5,773 nucleotides of DNA from an uncultured Mycoplasmatota bacterium. GTDB taxonomy: Bacteria > Bacillota_I > Bacilli_A > RF39 > UBA660. Of the stretch, positions 1 to 5,772 are shown piece by piece (the first letter of the stretch is position 1; each line of letters opens with the position of its first letter). The stretch is taken from positions 1 to 5,773 of the forward strand of contig USNG01000055.1 in the NCBI GenBank assembly GCA_900556025.1, read 5' to 3'. The position numbers and the translations under genes were made by a program. The notes under the pieces were generated by a model. That model was not told where the DNA came from and made no database searches. It saw only the letters and a list, made by a program, of their open reading frames with translations.

Positions 1-1
1 A

Positions 2-313
2 TTAAGACCACCTTATGGAAATATAGATTCACATATGAAAAGTTTAATCTTAATGCATACTATTCTTTGGAATGTAGATACTCTTGACTGGAAATTAAAA
101 GATCGAAATTTGATAAAAGAAGAGATTTTAAAAAATGCCAATGATGGTTCAATTATATTACTACATGATATTTATATAGAATCGGTTGAGGGAGCATTAT
201 TAGCAATGGAGGAACTTGAAAAAGAAGGTTATGCTTTTGTAACCATTGAAGAAATGGCAGAATTAAAAGGCATAAAATTAGATTATAATACATCTTATTT
301 TAACTTTAAATAA
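2..313 (+). CDS. Polysaccharide deacetylase (NodB domain), C-terminal part, 5' end outside window
   Basis: This is the last 103 codons of a NodB-type (carbohydrate esterase 4) deacetylase; the frame is open from base 2 and the true start is upstream. These enzymes remove acetyl groups from N-acetylglucosamine or N-acetylmuramic residues, most often in peptidoglycan outside the membrane, which can give lysozyme resistance. Three of the five family motifs are visible, numbered from the first visible codon: RPPYG at 2-6 (motif 3), LWNVDTLDW at 22-30 (motif 4) and ILLHD at 52-56 (motif 5, with the catalytic histidine H55). The metal-binding Asp and His-His motifs would lie upstream and cannot be checked. 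The tail (EEMAELKGIKLD...) is the usual end of such proteins, so the gene is complete at its 3' end. The ATG at 35 falls inside the domain after motif 3 and is not a plausible start. The exact substrate cannot be told. Confidence 0.9.
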   Translation, partial: LRPPYGNIDSHMKSLILMHTILWNVDTLDWKLKDRNLIKEEILKNANDGSIILLHDIYIESVEGALLAMEELEKEGYAFVTIEEMAELKGIKLDYNTSYFNFK

Positions 314-349
314 TAATTTCTTTCTAATAAGCAAATTACAAGTATACTT

Positions 350-387
350 TAAGATGTAAATAATTTAATATTTATATCTTATTTTTT
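350..387 (+). terminator. Intrinsic terminator after the deacetylase gene
   Basis: A 13-bp stem (350-362 with 369-381, one G-T pair) closes a 6-base loop and is followed directly by TTTTTT at 382-387. It lies 36 bases past the deacetylase stop codon. It separates the deacetylase transcript from the insertion sequence and marks sequence that probably belongs to the host and not to the element. Confidence 0.8.
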
Positions 388-423
388 ATGTTAAATTATT
401 TACTAAGAGTTTAAGTGAGAACG

Positions 424-566
424 GCAAATTACAGAGGTCTTAGAATCTAACAAATTGACAGTTCAGCTTTTATTTCTATTATTAATTTAGTTTAAGATAG
501 TGAGGTCAAAGAATCTATATAACAAGCTTGATGAAATAATGGTGGAAACAGAAGACTTAAATTCAG
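424..566 (+). ncRNA. Candidate IS110 bridge RNA (seekRNA) in the non-coding left end
   Basis: IS110-subgroup elements transcribe a structured RNA of roughly 150-200 bases from the region before the transposase. The RNA binds the transposase and carries two loops, one pairing with target DNA and one with the element's own ends. Here that region has no ORF and shows nested pairing found by hand. AGGTCTT 435-441 pairs with AAGACTT 552-558 (one G-T) and could close the whole domain. Inside it, 455-459 pairs with 505-509 and 462-465 with 501-504. Above these, a 10-base one-sided loop (466-475) is capped by hairpin 476-485/492-500, with one bulged base (481). A 16-base imperfect direct repeat (434-449, 502-517) suggests two related halves. 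The RNA ends are estimates, I did not compute a minimum-energy fold, and the guide segments are not assigned. Confidence 0.5.
434..517 (+). repeat. Imperfect 16-base direct repeat in the IS110 left end (434-449 and 502-517)
   Basis: The two copies read GAGGTCTTAGAATCTA and GAGGTCAAAGAATCTA, differing at two of 16 bases, with start positions 68 bases apart. Both lie in the proposed bridge RNA and are followed shortly by AACAA (449-453 and 521-525). Such paired copies would fit a two-loop RNA, but this link is inferred. Confidence 0.6.
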
Positions 567-573
567 AAAGGAG
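567..573 (+). promoter_or_regulatory. Ribosome binding site of the transposase
   Basis: AAAGGAG sits six bases before the ATG at 580. It is a strong site that fixes this start, and the next in-frame ATG (622) has nothing comparable before it. It lies just past the proposed RNA, so one transcript could serve both as guide RNA and as transposase message. Confidence 0.85.
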
Positions 574-579
574 TAAGTA

Positions 580-1782
580 ATGAGAGCAGTATTAAGTGTA
601 GATGTTGCAAAATGTAAAAGTATGGTAATGTTATCTACAGAGTATGGAGAGGTTTTAATTGAACCAAAAGAAATTAAACATAATATAAAGGATTTTGATG
701 AATTGAAAAATCAGATTAATAGTTTTAAATTAGAAGATTTAACAATATTCATGGAATCAACAGGAATCTATCATTTGCCAGTAGAAAGATATTTTAAAGA
801 GAATAATTTTAATACTTTGGTAATCAATAGTTTAACTACTAAAAACAATTATGATACTTTAAGAAAAACGAAAACAGATACTAAAGATTGTATGAGATTA
901 GCCAAGTTATTTTTTGTTAATGAAGTAGAATATCACGATTTATCAAAGAAAGATTTATATGCTAATTTAAAAGCGATGACAAGACAGTATTTTTATCTAA
1001 CACAGTTAAATGTTAGTTGTAAAAATAGATATAAGAGATTGATTAATATTTGTTTTCCAGAGTTTGAAGAAATATTTAAAGGTAGTAGAATCTATGAAGA
1101 AACAGCTTTAAACTTTATAAAAACATTTCCTCATGCTTATATTGTTAAAGAAAAAAGAATTGATGCTTTATATAATAATTTATATAAAACTAATTCAAGA
1201 CATGATTATTATTACAAAAGATTAGCAAATAAAATTAAAGAGATTTCTCTTAATTCTTATCCAGGAGTAGATAAAGATCATTCAGATGTTAAAAACTTAT
1301 CAGATATGGCAAGTGTTTTACAAGAAAACATTAAGACAATAAATGAGTTAAAAGACAAGATGATTGAAACAGCAAAAGAATCACCTTACTTTAATATTAT
1401 CAATTCATTTTATGGTATTGGAGAAGTATTAACAACTGAATTACTTGGAGAACTTGGGGATATTACTAGGTTTGATAACCATAAACAATTAATTGCTTTT
1501 TGTGGGTTAGATCCAACAATTATACAATCAGGAAAAAGTATTAATGTTCATGGAACAATCTCTAAACGAGGAAATAAATATGCAAGATGGATATTATTTA
1601 ATATTAGTCAAATGGTAGTTAAATTAGGTCATCAGTGTCCTAACCATCCCGTTTATAATTATTATTTAACAAAAAAAGCAGAAGGCAAACATTACTATGA
1701 AAACCTAACTGCGTGTTCAACAAAAATATTAAGAATGTTATATACAATGTGTAAAAATAATACAACATTCAAAATAAATTAA
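580..1782 (+). CDS. IS110-family transposase (RNA-guided DEDD/serine recombinase)
   Basis: This 400-residue protein recombines the element's ends with a target as a multimer bound to the element's RNA. The N-terminal RuvC-like DEDD domain shows D8 (SVDVAK), E59 (IFMESTG), D100 and D103 (KTDTKD), with the spacing expected of the family. A long helical, mostly coiled middle region spans about residues 120-270. The C-terminal Transposase_20 (IS116/IS110/IS902) domain begins near residue 272 (INSFYGIGEVLTTELLGELG). It continues through FCGLDP (307-312) to QSGKS (316-320) and ISKRGNKYAR (327-336). S317 is the best candidate for the family's catalytic serine. The frame is uninterrupted and all key residues are present, so the enzyme is probably active or recently was. 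At 400 residues it is longer than the best-studied member IS621 (about 326), with the extra length in the linker. No other gene lies in the element. Confidence 0.95.
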   Translation: MRAVLSVDVAKCKSMVMLSTEYGEVLIEPKEIKHNIKDFDELKNQINSFKLEDLTIFMESTGIYHLPVERYFKENNFNTLVINSLTTKNNYDTLRKTKTDTKDCMRLAKLFFVNEVEYHDLSKKDLYANLKAMTRQYFYLTQLNVSCKNRYKRLINICFPEFEEIFKGSRIYEETALNFIKTFPHAYIVKEKRIDALYNNLYKTNSRHDYYYKRLANKIKEISLNSYPGVDKDHSDVKNLSDMASVLQENIKTINELKDKMIETAKESPYFNIINSFYGIGEVLTTELLGELGDITRFDNHKQLIAFCGLDPTIIQSGKSINVHGTISKRGNKYARWILFNISQMVVKLGHQCPNHPVYNYYLTKKAEGKHYYENLTACSTKILRMLYTMCKNNTTFKIN

Positions 1783-1815
1783 CAAATTCATTTTATCACA
1801 TATATCACTATAATA

Positions 1816-1853
1816 CACGAAAATTTTAAAAAAATGCCTATTTTCGTGATTTT
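1816..1853 (+). terminator. Hairpin after the transposase, probable weak terminator
   Basis: A perfect 9-bp stem (CACGAAAAT 1816-1824 with ATTTTCGTG 1840-1848) encloses a 15-base loop and is followed by A then TTTT (1850-1853). It begins 33 bases after the transposase stop codon. The large loop and short T-run make it a weak terminator by itself. It may instead belong to the element's right end or to the host target site. A TATAAT at 1809-1814 just before it has no good -35 partner. Confidence 0.45.
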
Positions 1854-1858
1854 AGTCG

Positions 1859-1867
1859 TGGTATAAT
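1859..1867 (+). promoter_or_regulatory. Extended -10 promoter element facing the small membrane gene
   Basis: TGGTATAAT is a perfect extended -10 (TGn plus TATAAT). No good TTGACA lies 16-18 bases upstream, but an extended -10 can work with a weak -35. Transcription would begin near 1874 and read into the gene at 1959. It lies at or just beyond the IS right end, so it could be an outward promoter carried by the element or a native one. Confidence 0.4.
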
Positions 1868-1885
1868 ATTTTTATAAATTTAGTA

Positions 1886-1913
1886 TTGACAAAACTTAGA
1901 TAGTCAATTTAAT
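1886..1913 (+). promoter_or_regulatory. Sigma-A type promoter of the small membrane gene
   Basis: A perfect -35 TTGACA (1886-1891) is followed after 16 bases by TTTAAT (1908-1913), a 5-of-6 match to TATAAT. Transcription would start near 1920, about 40 bases before the ATG at 1959. This is the best complete promoter in the window. It may also supply the downstream ABC genes, since no strong terminator lies in between. Confidence 0.5.
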
Positions 1914-1943
1914 AATTAATTAGATAAATAGTAATTTGTTAAA

Positions 1944-1950
1944 AAGAGAA
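1944..1950 (+). promoter_or_regulatory. Ribosome binding site deciding the start at 1959
   Basis: AAGAGAA ends eight bases before the ATG at 1959, a normal distance. The in-frame TTG at 1953 would be only two bases from it, too close, so ATG 1959 is chosen as the start. Confidence 0.6.
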
Positions 1951-1958
1951 AATTGATT

Positions 1959-2285
1959 ATGAAAAAGAATATTAAAGAAATTATAATAGGTATTTTACAA
2001 TTATTATTATTTTATGTTTTACCATTATTTGCAGGACCAACAGATGCAATGGGAATGGTGTTTTTAATAATTGGTGGAACATTTATATTATCATTACTTA
2101 TTGGAATTTTATCTAATAATAAAATTAAATATTTCTATTCAGTATTTACTGCAATAATATTTATACCATCAGTTTTTATCTATTATAATGAATCGGCTTT
2201 AATTCATTCTGTATGGTATTTAGTTGTTGCAAGTATTGGATTATTTATTGGAAGTTCAATATGCAAATCATTAAATAGAAAGTAA
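1959..2285 (+). CDS. Small four-helix membrane protein of unknown function
   Basis: This 108-residue, very hydrophobic protein is predicted by eye to cross the membrane four times, at about residues 7-24, 31-51, 57-75 and 81-101. It has a lysine-rich start (MKKNIK) and a basic end (KSLNRK), which by the positive-inside rule puts both ends in the cytoplasm. Distinctive segments are LPLFAGPTDAMGMVFL (21-36) and FIYYNESALIHSVWYL (73-88); the conserved-looking loop residues could bind something, but I assign no function. There is no signal peptide and no catalytic motif. It has its own promoter and lies 242 bases before the ABC ATPase on the same strand, so it may be an accessory to the transporter, but that rests only on position. 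The start is taken at ATG 1959 and not TTG 1953 because of ribosome-site spacing. Confidence 0.8.
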   Translation: MKKNIKEIIIGILQLLLFYVLPLFAGPTDAMGMVFLIIGGTFILSLLIGILSNNKIKYFYSVFTAIIFIPSVFIYYNESALIHSVWYLVVASIGLFIGSSICKSLNRK

Positions 2286-2304
2286 TGCAAATTACAATAT
2301 AATT

Positions 2305-2329
2305 AAGAATTTTTGTAGATTCTTCGAAT
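2305..2329 (+). other. Short hairpin in the gap before the zinc-ribbon ORF
   Basis: AAGAAT (2305-2310) pairs with ATTCTT (2319-2324) around an 8-base loop. An overlapping alternative pairs ATTC (2319-2322) with GAAT (2326-2329), so the two forms exclude each other. There is no T-run after it, so it is not a convincing terminator. The rest of 2286-2358 shows only weak promoter-like sequence (TATAAA at 2348-2353 without a -35). Confidence 0.25.
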
Positions 2330-2358
2330 GTAGCAGATTAGTGGAATTATAAATATAA

Positions 2359-2508
2359 ATGAATAAGATTATGATGAAAAAATGTAAGAAATGCAATATA
2401 GAATATAATAGTAATTTAGAATTGTGTCCTTTATGTCAAACTGAACTTATAGGCAAGAAATGCGAAAGTGTTTTTCCTAGATTAAAAAATACAAAAGAAA
2501 ATATTTAA
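2359..2508 (+). CDS. Short zinc-ribbon peptide, probably the remnant of a larger protein
   Basis: This 49-codon ORF carries a complete treble-clef/zinc-ribbon metal site: C9, C12, C23 and C26 in a CKKC-X10-CPLC arrangement, followed by a polar tail ending at residue 49. Sequence such as KKCKKCNIEYNSNLELCPLC followed by VFP resembles the cytoplasmic head of longer Bacillota membrane proteins (DUF6320-like, recalled from family knowledge and not searched). Those carry several membrane helices after the ribbon. Here the coding sequence stops just before the ATPase ribosome site and nothing membrane-like follows. I therefore read it as a truncated remnant left by a deletion, though a functional small zinc protein is possible. 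Possible starts are ATG 2359, 2371 and 2374; none has a good ribosome site, which favours decay or weak translation. It lies 19 bases before the ATPase start. Confidence 0.5.
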   Translation: MNKIMMKKCKKCNIEYNSNLELCPLCQTELIGKKCESVFPRLKNTKENI

Positions 2509-2513
2509 TTTTT

Positions 2514-2521
2514 AAAGGAGG
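2514..2521 (+). promoter_or_regulatory. Ribosome binding site of the ABC ATPase
   Basis: AAAGGAGG lies six bases before ATG 2528. It is the strongest ribosome site in the window, fixes the start and implies high translation of the transporter operon. Confidence 0.9.
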
Positions 2522-2527
2522 AAAATT

Positions 2528-3229
2528 ATGGCTTATATAGAATTTAAAAAAGTTGGTAAAACATATCAAATGGGTGAAGTTAAAATCAATGCATTAAATG
2601 ACACTTCATTTGAAATAGAAAAAGGAGAACTTGTTTGTATATTAGGTCCTAGTGGTGCAGGAAAAACTACAGCATTAAATATACTTGGTGGTATGGATAA
2701 ATTAACTGATGGTAGTGTTATTGTTGATGAAAAAAGAATTGATAAATTATCTAATAAAGAGTTAATAACTTATAGAAGAAATGATATTGGTTTTGTATTT
2801 CAATTTTACAACCTAATTCAAAATATGACAGTATTAGAAAATGTCGAACTTGCAGTTCAATTATGTAGTGATTATCTTGATCCAAATAAAATACTAGATA
2901 AGGTAGGACTAAAGAATAGGAAAAGTAACTTCCCTGCCCAATTATCTGGTGGAGAACAACAAAGAGTAGCAATCGCAAGAGCTATTGCTAAAAACCCTAA
3001 ATTACTTCTTTGTGATGAGCCTACTGGAGCATTAGACTACAAAACAGGAAAACAAATTTTAAAGTTACTTGAAGATACCTGCCGAAAAGAAAATATGACA
3101 GTTATCATCATCACTCATAATTCAGCAATATCTGAAATTGCTGATAAAGTTATTAAATTTAAAAATGGTACCGTAGAAGATATTGTCATCAATAAACATC
3201 CTAAAAAAGTGGAAGATGTAGAGTGGTAA
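2528..3229 (+). CDS. ABC transporter ATP-binding protein, MacB/LolD (FtsX-partner) type
   Basis: This 233-residue cytoplasmic ATPase would power the FtsX-type permease encoded immediately downstream. All nucleotide-binding motifs are intact: A-loop Y13, Walker [10 protein letters not shown] (40-48), Q-loop Q92 (FVFQFYNL), signature LSGGEQQR (139-146), Walker B LLLCDEP (159-165, catalytic E164), D-loop ALD (168-170) and switch histidine H197 (IITHN). The [19 protein letters not shown] segment and the overall length are typical of MacB/LolD/BceA-like ATPases, which act as homodimers with FtsX-fold permeases. In such systems ATP use drives a conformational change passed to the outer face of the membrane, exporting or sensing peptides, lipids or antibiotics, and not importing nutrients. 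The end ([10 protein letters not shown]) resembles other ATPases that precede large FtsX permeases. The stop is one base before the permease start, so the pair is translationally linked. Confidence 0.96.
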   Translation: MAYIEFKKVGKTYQMGEVKINALNDTSFEIEKGELVCILGPSGAGKTTALNILGGMDKLTDGSVIVDEKRIDKLSNKELITYRRNDIGFVFQFYNLIQNMTVLENVELAVQLCSDYLDPNKILDKVGLKNRKSNFPAQLSGGEQQRVAIARAIAKNPKLLLCDEPTGALDYKTGKQILKLLEDTCRKENMTVIIITHNSAISEIADKVIKFKNGTVEDIVINKHPKKVEDVEW

Positions 3230-3230
3230 T

Positions 3231-5696
3231 ATGAAGAATAGATTATTACAACATATTTTTAGAAAGATAAAAGGTAACTATAAAAGATTTATATCTTTAC
3301 TTTGTATGTCCTTTTTAGGAGTTGGATTCTTTGCAGGAATAAAATCAGTTGGTCCTGATATGATTAAAACATTAGATGAATTTTATGATACCCACGAAGT
3401 TTACGATATAGAAGTTGTATCTACACTCGGTTTAACAGATAAAGATATAATAGAACTAGAAAAAATTGACAACATTGATCGTGTTGTTGGCACATTTTAT
3501 AAAGATGTTTATTTAGACATTGAAAATCAAGAGTTTAATTTAAGATTAATGGCTATTAATAATAATATGAATAAACCATATTTAGAAAGTGGTCATCTAC
3601 CTAAAAACAACAATGAAATAATAGTTGAAAAAAGTATTTTAGAAGATAATAATATTAAAATTAATGATTCCATTACTTTAGAAAATAAAGAGTATAAAAT
3701 CGTAGGAACAGTAATAAGTCCTATCTATTTCTCTAGTGAAAAACCTACCACAACAATAGGAAGTGGAAAAATAGATTACTATGCTTATGTATTAGAAGAT
3801 GTTGTAAAACAAGATGTATTTACAAATATTTATATAACAGTAAAGGGTGCAAAAGAAGAAGTTACAAATAGTAATAATTATGTAGAAAAAATTGATAATG
3901 TTATAAGCAATATTGAAAGCATAAAACAAAATCGTGAAGAAGCACGATATGATGAACTATATGGAGAAGTCATCAAAAATGCACAACAATATGGAGTACA
4001 AATAGATGAATCAAAATTTTTGAAACCTACTTGGTTTGTGTGGGATAGATTTGAAAATTCCAGTTATGATGAGTTAATAAGTGCAGATGATAACTTAAAT
4101 AAACTAGGAGATGTATTTCCTTTAATCTTCTTTGCTATTGCAATATTAGTTAGTTTAATTTCTATGTTGAGAATGGTAGAAGAAGACAGAACAGAAAATG
4201 GAACTTTAAAATCTTTAGGATTTAATAATTTTCATATTACAGTAAAGTATATTGTATATTCTCTACTTGCAACTATAATTGGTGGTATTGTAGGAATGAT
4301 AGTAGGATCTATTTTGATACCAAATATTATTTGGAATATTTATAATGAACTTTTTAATATTCCAAAATTTATATATGAATTTAATAGTATTTCTGGATTA
4401 ATTGGTTTACTAATTTGTACTCTTTGTATTACAGGAACAGCCATATTTGTATCTATTAAAAATCTTAAAAATGTTCCAGCTACATTAATGCGACCAAAAG
4501 TTCCTAAAAGTGGAAAAAAGATACTTTTAGAGAAGATACCATTTATTTGGAATCATTTAAATTTTTCAAATAAAATAACTGTAAGAAATATATTTCGTTA
4601 TAGAAGTAGAGTTTTAACTACAATACTTGGAATTTCTGGATGTACTGCTTTAATACTTGCAGGATTTGGGTTGAAAGATTCACTAAAAGATATTACAGAA
4701 TATCAGTTTAAAGAAATAATGAAATATGATAAAATTATTGCTTTGAAAAGCGATAAAGGAAAAGACAAAATAATAGAAGAACTTAATAATAATGAATTTG
4801 TCGGCGATGTAGTTGAAGCTTATATAAATACAATTAAAGTAAAAAACAATAATGAAAAACAAGAAGTAACTTTGATAGTAGCAAATAATATTGATGAATT
4901 AAAAAAAGTTATTTTTCTTGAAGATATTACTGATAAGAATAATAAAGATTTAGTGCCTAGTAATAATAAAGTAATCATTAGTGAAAAAACTTCTAAATTA
5001 CTTAATCTAAATGTAGGTGATTATTTAATATTACTTGATGAAGATAATAATGAGCATAGTTTAGAAATAGAATATATAACTAGAAATTACATTAATCAGT
5101 ACATCTATTTGAATAAAGTAACTTATGAAAATATCTTTAAAAAATACAAAATAAATTCATTGATGCTTAATTTAAAAGAAATGAATAAGTTAGAAAACGA
5201 CAATTTCAATGAGAACTTTATAAATAAAGATGAAGTGGCTTCTGTCATTAGTAATAATGATATAGAAGCTAATGTAAAAGAAGTACTAAGTTCAATATAT
5301 TCCATTGTAATTATTTTGATAGTTGCAGCTGCACTGCTTGCCTTTGTAGTTTTATATAATTTATCTAATATCAACATAAGTGAAAGAAAAAGAGAAATTG
5401 CTACTTTGAAAGTATTAGGTTTTTATCATAAAGAAGTAGATCGTTATATTACAAGAGAAAATATTATCTTAACAATAATAGGAATTAGTATAGGTTTATT
5501 CTTTGGATCATATCTAAGCCACTTTATAATCTCTACTTGTGAGCCAGATTATATTATGTTTATAAGGCACGTAGATATTAGAAGTTATTTATTATCAGCG
5601 TTAATAACAATTATATTCACCATTATAGTGAATATAATTACACATTATAATTTGAAGAAAATAGATATGATAGAATCACTTAAAAATGTAGAGTAA
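3231..5696 (+). CDS. ABC transporter permease with two FtsX domains
   Basis: This 821-residue membrane protein is the permease partner of the upstream ATPase. By eye it has eight membrane helices in two repeated halves: TM1 19-37, TM2 292-314, TM3 340-363 and TM4 386-408; then TM5 459-480, TM6 688-711, TM7 743-768 and TM8 784-805. Large outside domains lie between TM1 and TM2 (about 250 residues) and between TM5 and TM6 (about 205 residues). The cytoplasmic coupling motif after the first helix of each FtsX domain is visible twice: EEDRTENGTLKSLGF (317-331) and SERKREIATLKVLGF (717-731), exactly 400 residues apart, showing the duplication. The arrangement matches large Bacillota FtsX/MacB-type permeases. 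It lacks the long coiled-coil insert some relatives have in the first outside domain. Cargo is unknown; envelope-active compounds are a reasonable guess. No sensor kinase or regulator gene, as found beside Bce-type systems, is in the window. Translation is probably coupled to the ATPase. Confidence 0.95.
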   Translation: MKNRLLQHIFRKIKGNYKRFISLLCMSFLGVGFFAGIKSVGPDMIKTLDEFYDTHEVYDIEVVSTLGLTDKDIIELEKIDNIDRVVGTFYKDVYLDIENQEFNLRLMAINNNMNKPYLESGHLPKNNNEIIVEKSILEDNNIKINDSITLENKEYKIVGTVISPIYFSSEKPTTTIGSGKIDYYAYVLEDVVKQDVFTNIYITVKGAKEEVTNSNNYVEKIDNVISNIESIKQNREEARYDELYGEVIKNAQQYGVQIDESKFLKPTWFVWDRFENSSYDELISADDNLNKLGDVFPLIFFAIAILVSLISMLRMVEEDRTENGTLKSLGFNNFHITVKYIVYSLLATIIGGIVGMIVGSILIPNIIWNIYNELFNIPKFIYEFNSISGLIGLLICTLCITGTAIFVSIKNLKNVPATLMRPKVPKSGKKILLEKIPFIWNHLNFSNKITVRNIFRYRSRVLTTILGISGCTALILAGFGLKDSLKDITEYQFKEIMKYDKIIALKSDKGKDKIIEELNNNEFVGDVVEAYINTIKVKNNNEKQEVTLIVANNIDELKKVIFLEDITDKNNKDLVPSNNKVIISEKTSKLLNLNVGDYLILLDEDNNEHSLEIEYITRNYINQYIYLNKVTYENIFKKYKINSLMLNLKEMNKLENDNFNENFINKDEVASVISNNDIEANVKEVLSSIYSIVIILIVAAALLAFVVLYNLSNINISERKREIATLKVLGFYHKEVDRYITRENIILTIIGISIGLFFGSYLSHFIISTCEPDYIMFIRHVDIRSYLLSALITIIFTIIVNIITHYNLKKIDMIESLKNVE
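5609..5639. repeat. Perfect 12-bp inverted repeat inside the permease gene
   Basis: AATTATATTCAC (5609-5620) and GTGAATATAATT (5628-5639) are exact reverse complements around a 7-base spacer. They lie in the codons of the last membrane helix. There is no T-run after it, so it is not an ordinary terminator. It could be an mRNA hairpin, a protein site or chance in AT-rich codons for I, T, V and N. Confidence 0.6.
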
Positions 5697-5737
5697 ATAT
5701 TAAGATTCTAAATTAAATAAATTACAATTTATTGATG

Positions 5738-5772
5738 AGATTAGTTTGAAATATAACTAGTCTTTTTATTTT
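5738..5772 (+). terminator. Intrinsic terminator of the ABC transporter operon
   Basis: A 9-bp stem (AGATTAGTT 5738-5746 with AACTAGTCT 5755-5763, one T-G pair) closes an 8-base loop and runs into TTTTTATTTT (5763-5772). It lies 41 bases after the permease stop codon, so the permease is the last gene of the operon. Confidence 0.8.

Larger units (their letters stand above)
388..1850 (+). mobile_element. IS110-family insertion sequence (ends approximate)
   Basis: The element is identified by its complete IS110-type transposase. Coordinates are outer estimates: the left limit is set after the deacetylase terminator and the right limit near the hairpin that follows the transposase. IS110 elements commonly have no clear terminal inverted repeats and make little or no target duplication, and I found no convincing pair of either, so the ends cannot be fixed by inspection. 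The layout has about 190 non-coding bases before the transposase and a shorter tail after it. This fits the IS110 subgroup, which carries its guide RNA upstream, better than the IS1111 subgroup, which carries it downstream next to subterminal inverted repeats. Confidence 0.75.

Noticed and set aside
35..313. Deacetylase fragment as a complete 92-codon gene starting at ATG 35
   Set aside because: The frame stays open to the window edge, and the upstream codons encode the conserved RPPYG motif, so the gene begins outside the window.
1953..1958. TTG as the start of the small membrane protein
   Set aside because: It lies only two bases from the ribosome site, while ATG 1959 has normal spacing and gives a typical MKK start.
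388..1958. Terminal inverted repeats or target duplication marking the IS ends
   Set aside because: Comparison of the left and right flanks gave only short AT-rich matches; the family often lacks both, so none is called.
2751..2978. Open frame of 75 codons on the - strand
   Set aside because: It lies wholly antisense to the intact ABC ATPase, has no recognisable domain and no ribosome site, and looks like a composition shadow.
5123..5377. Open frame of 84 codons on the - strand
   Set aside because: It is antisense to the permease gene, with low-complexity I/L/S-rich sequence and no supporting signals.
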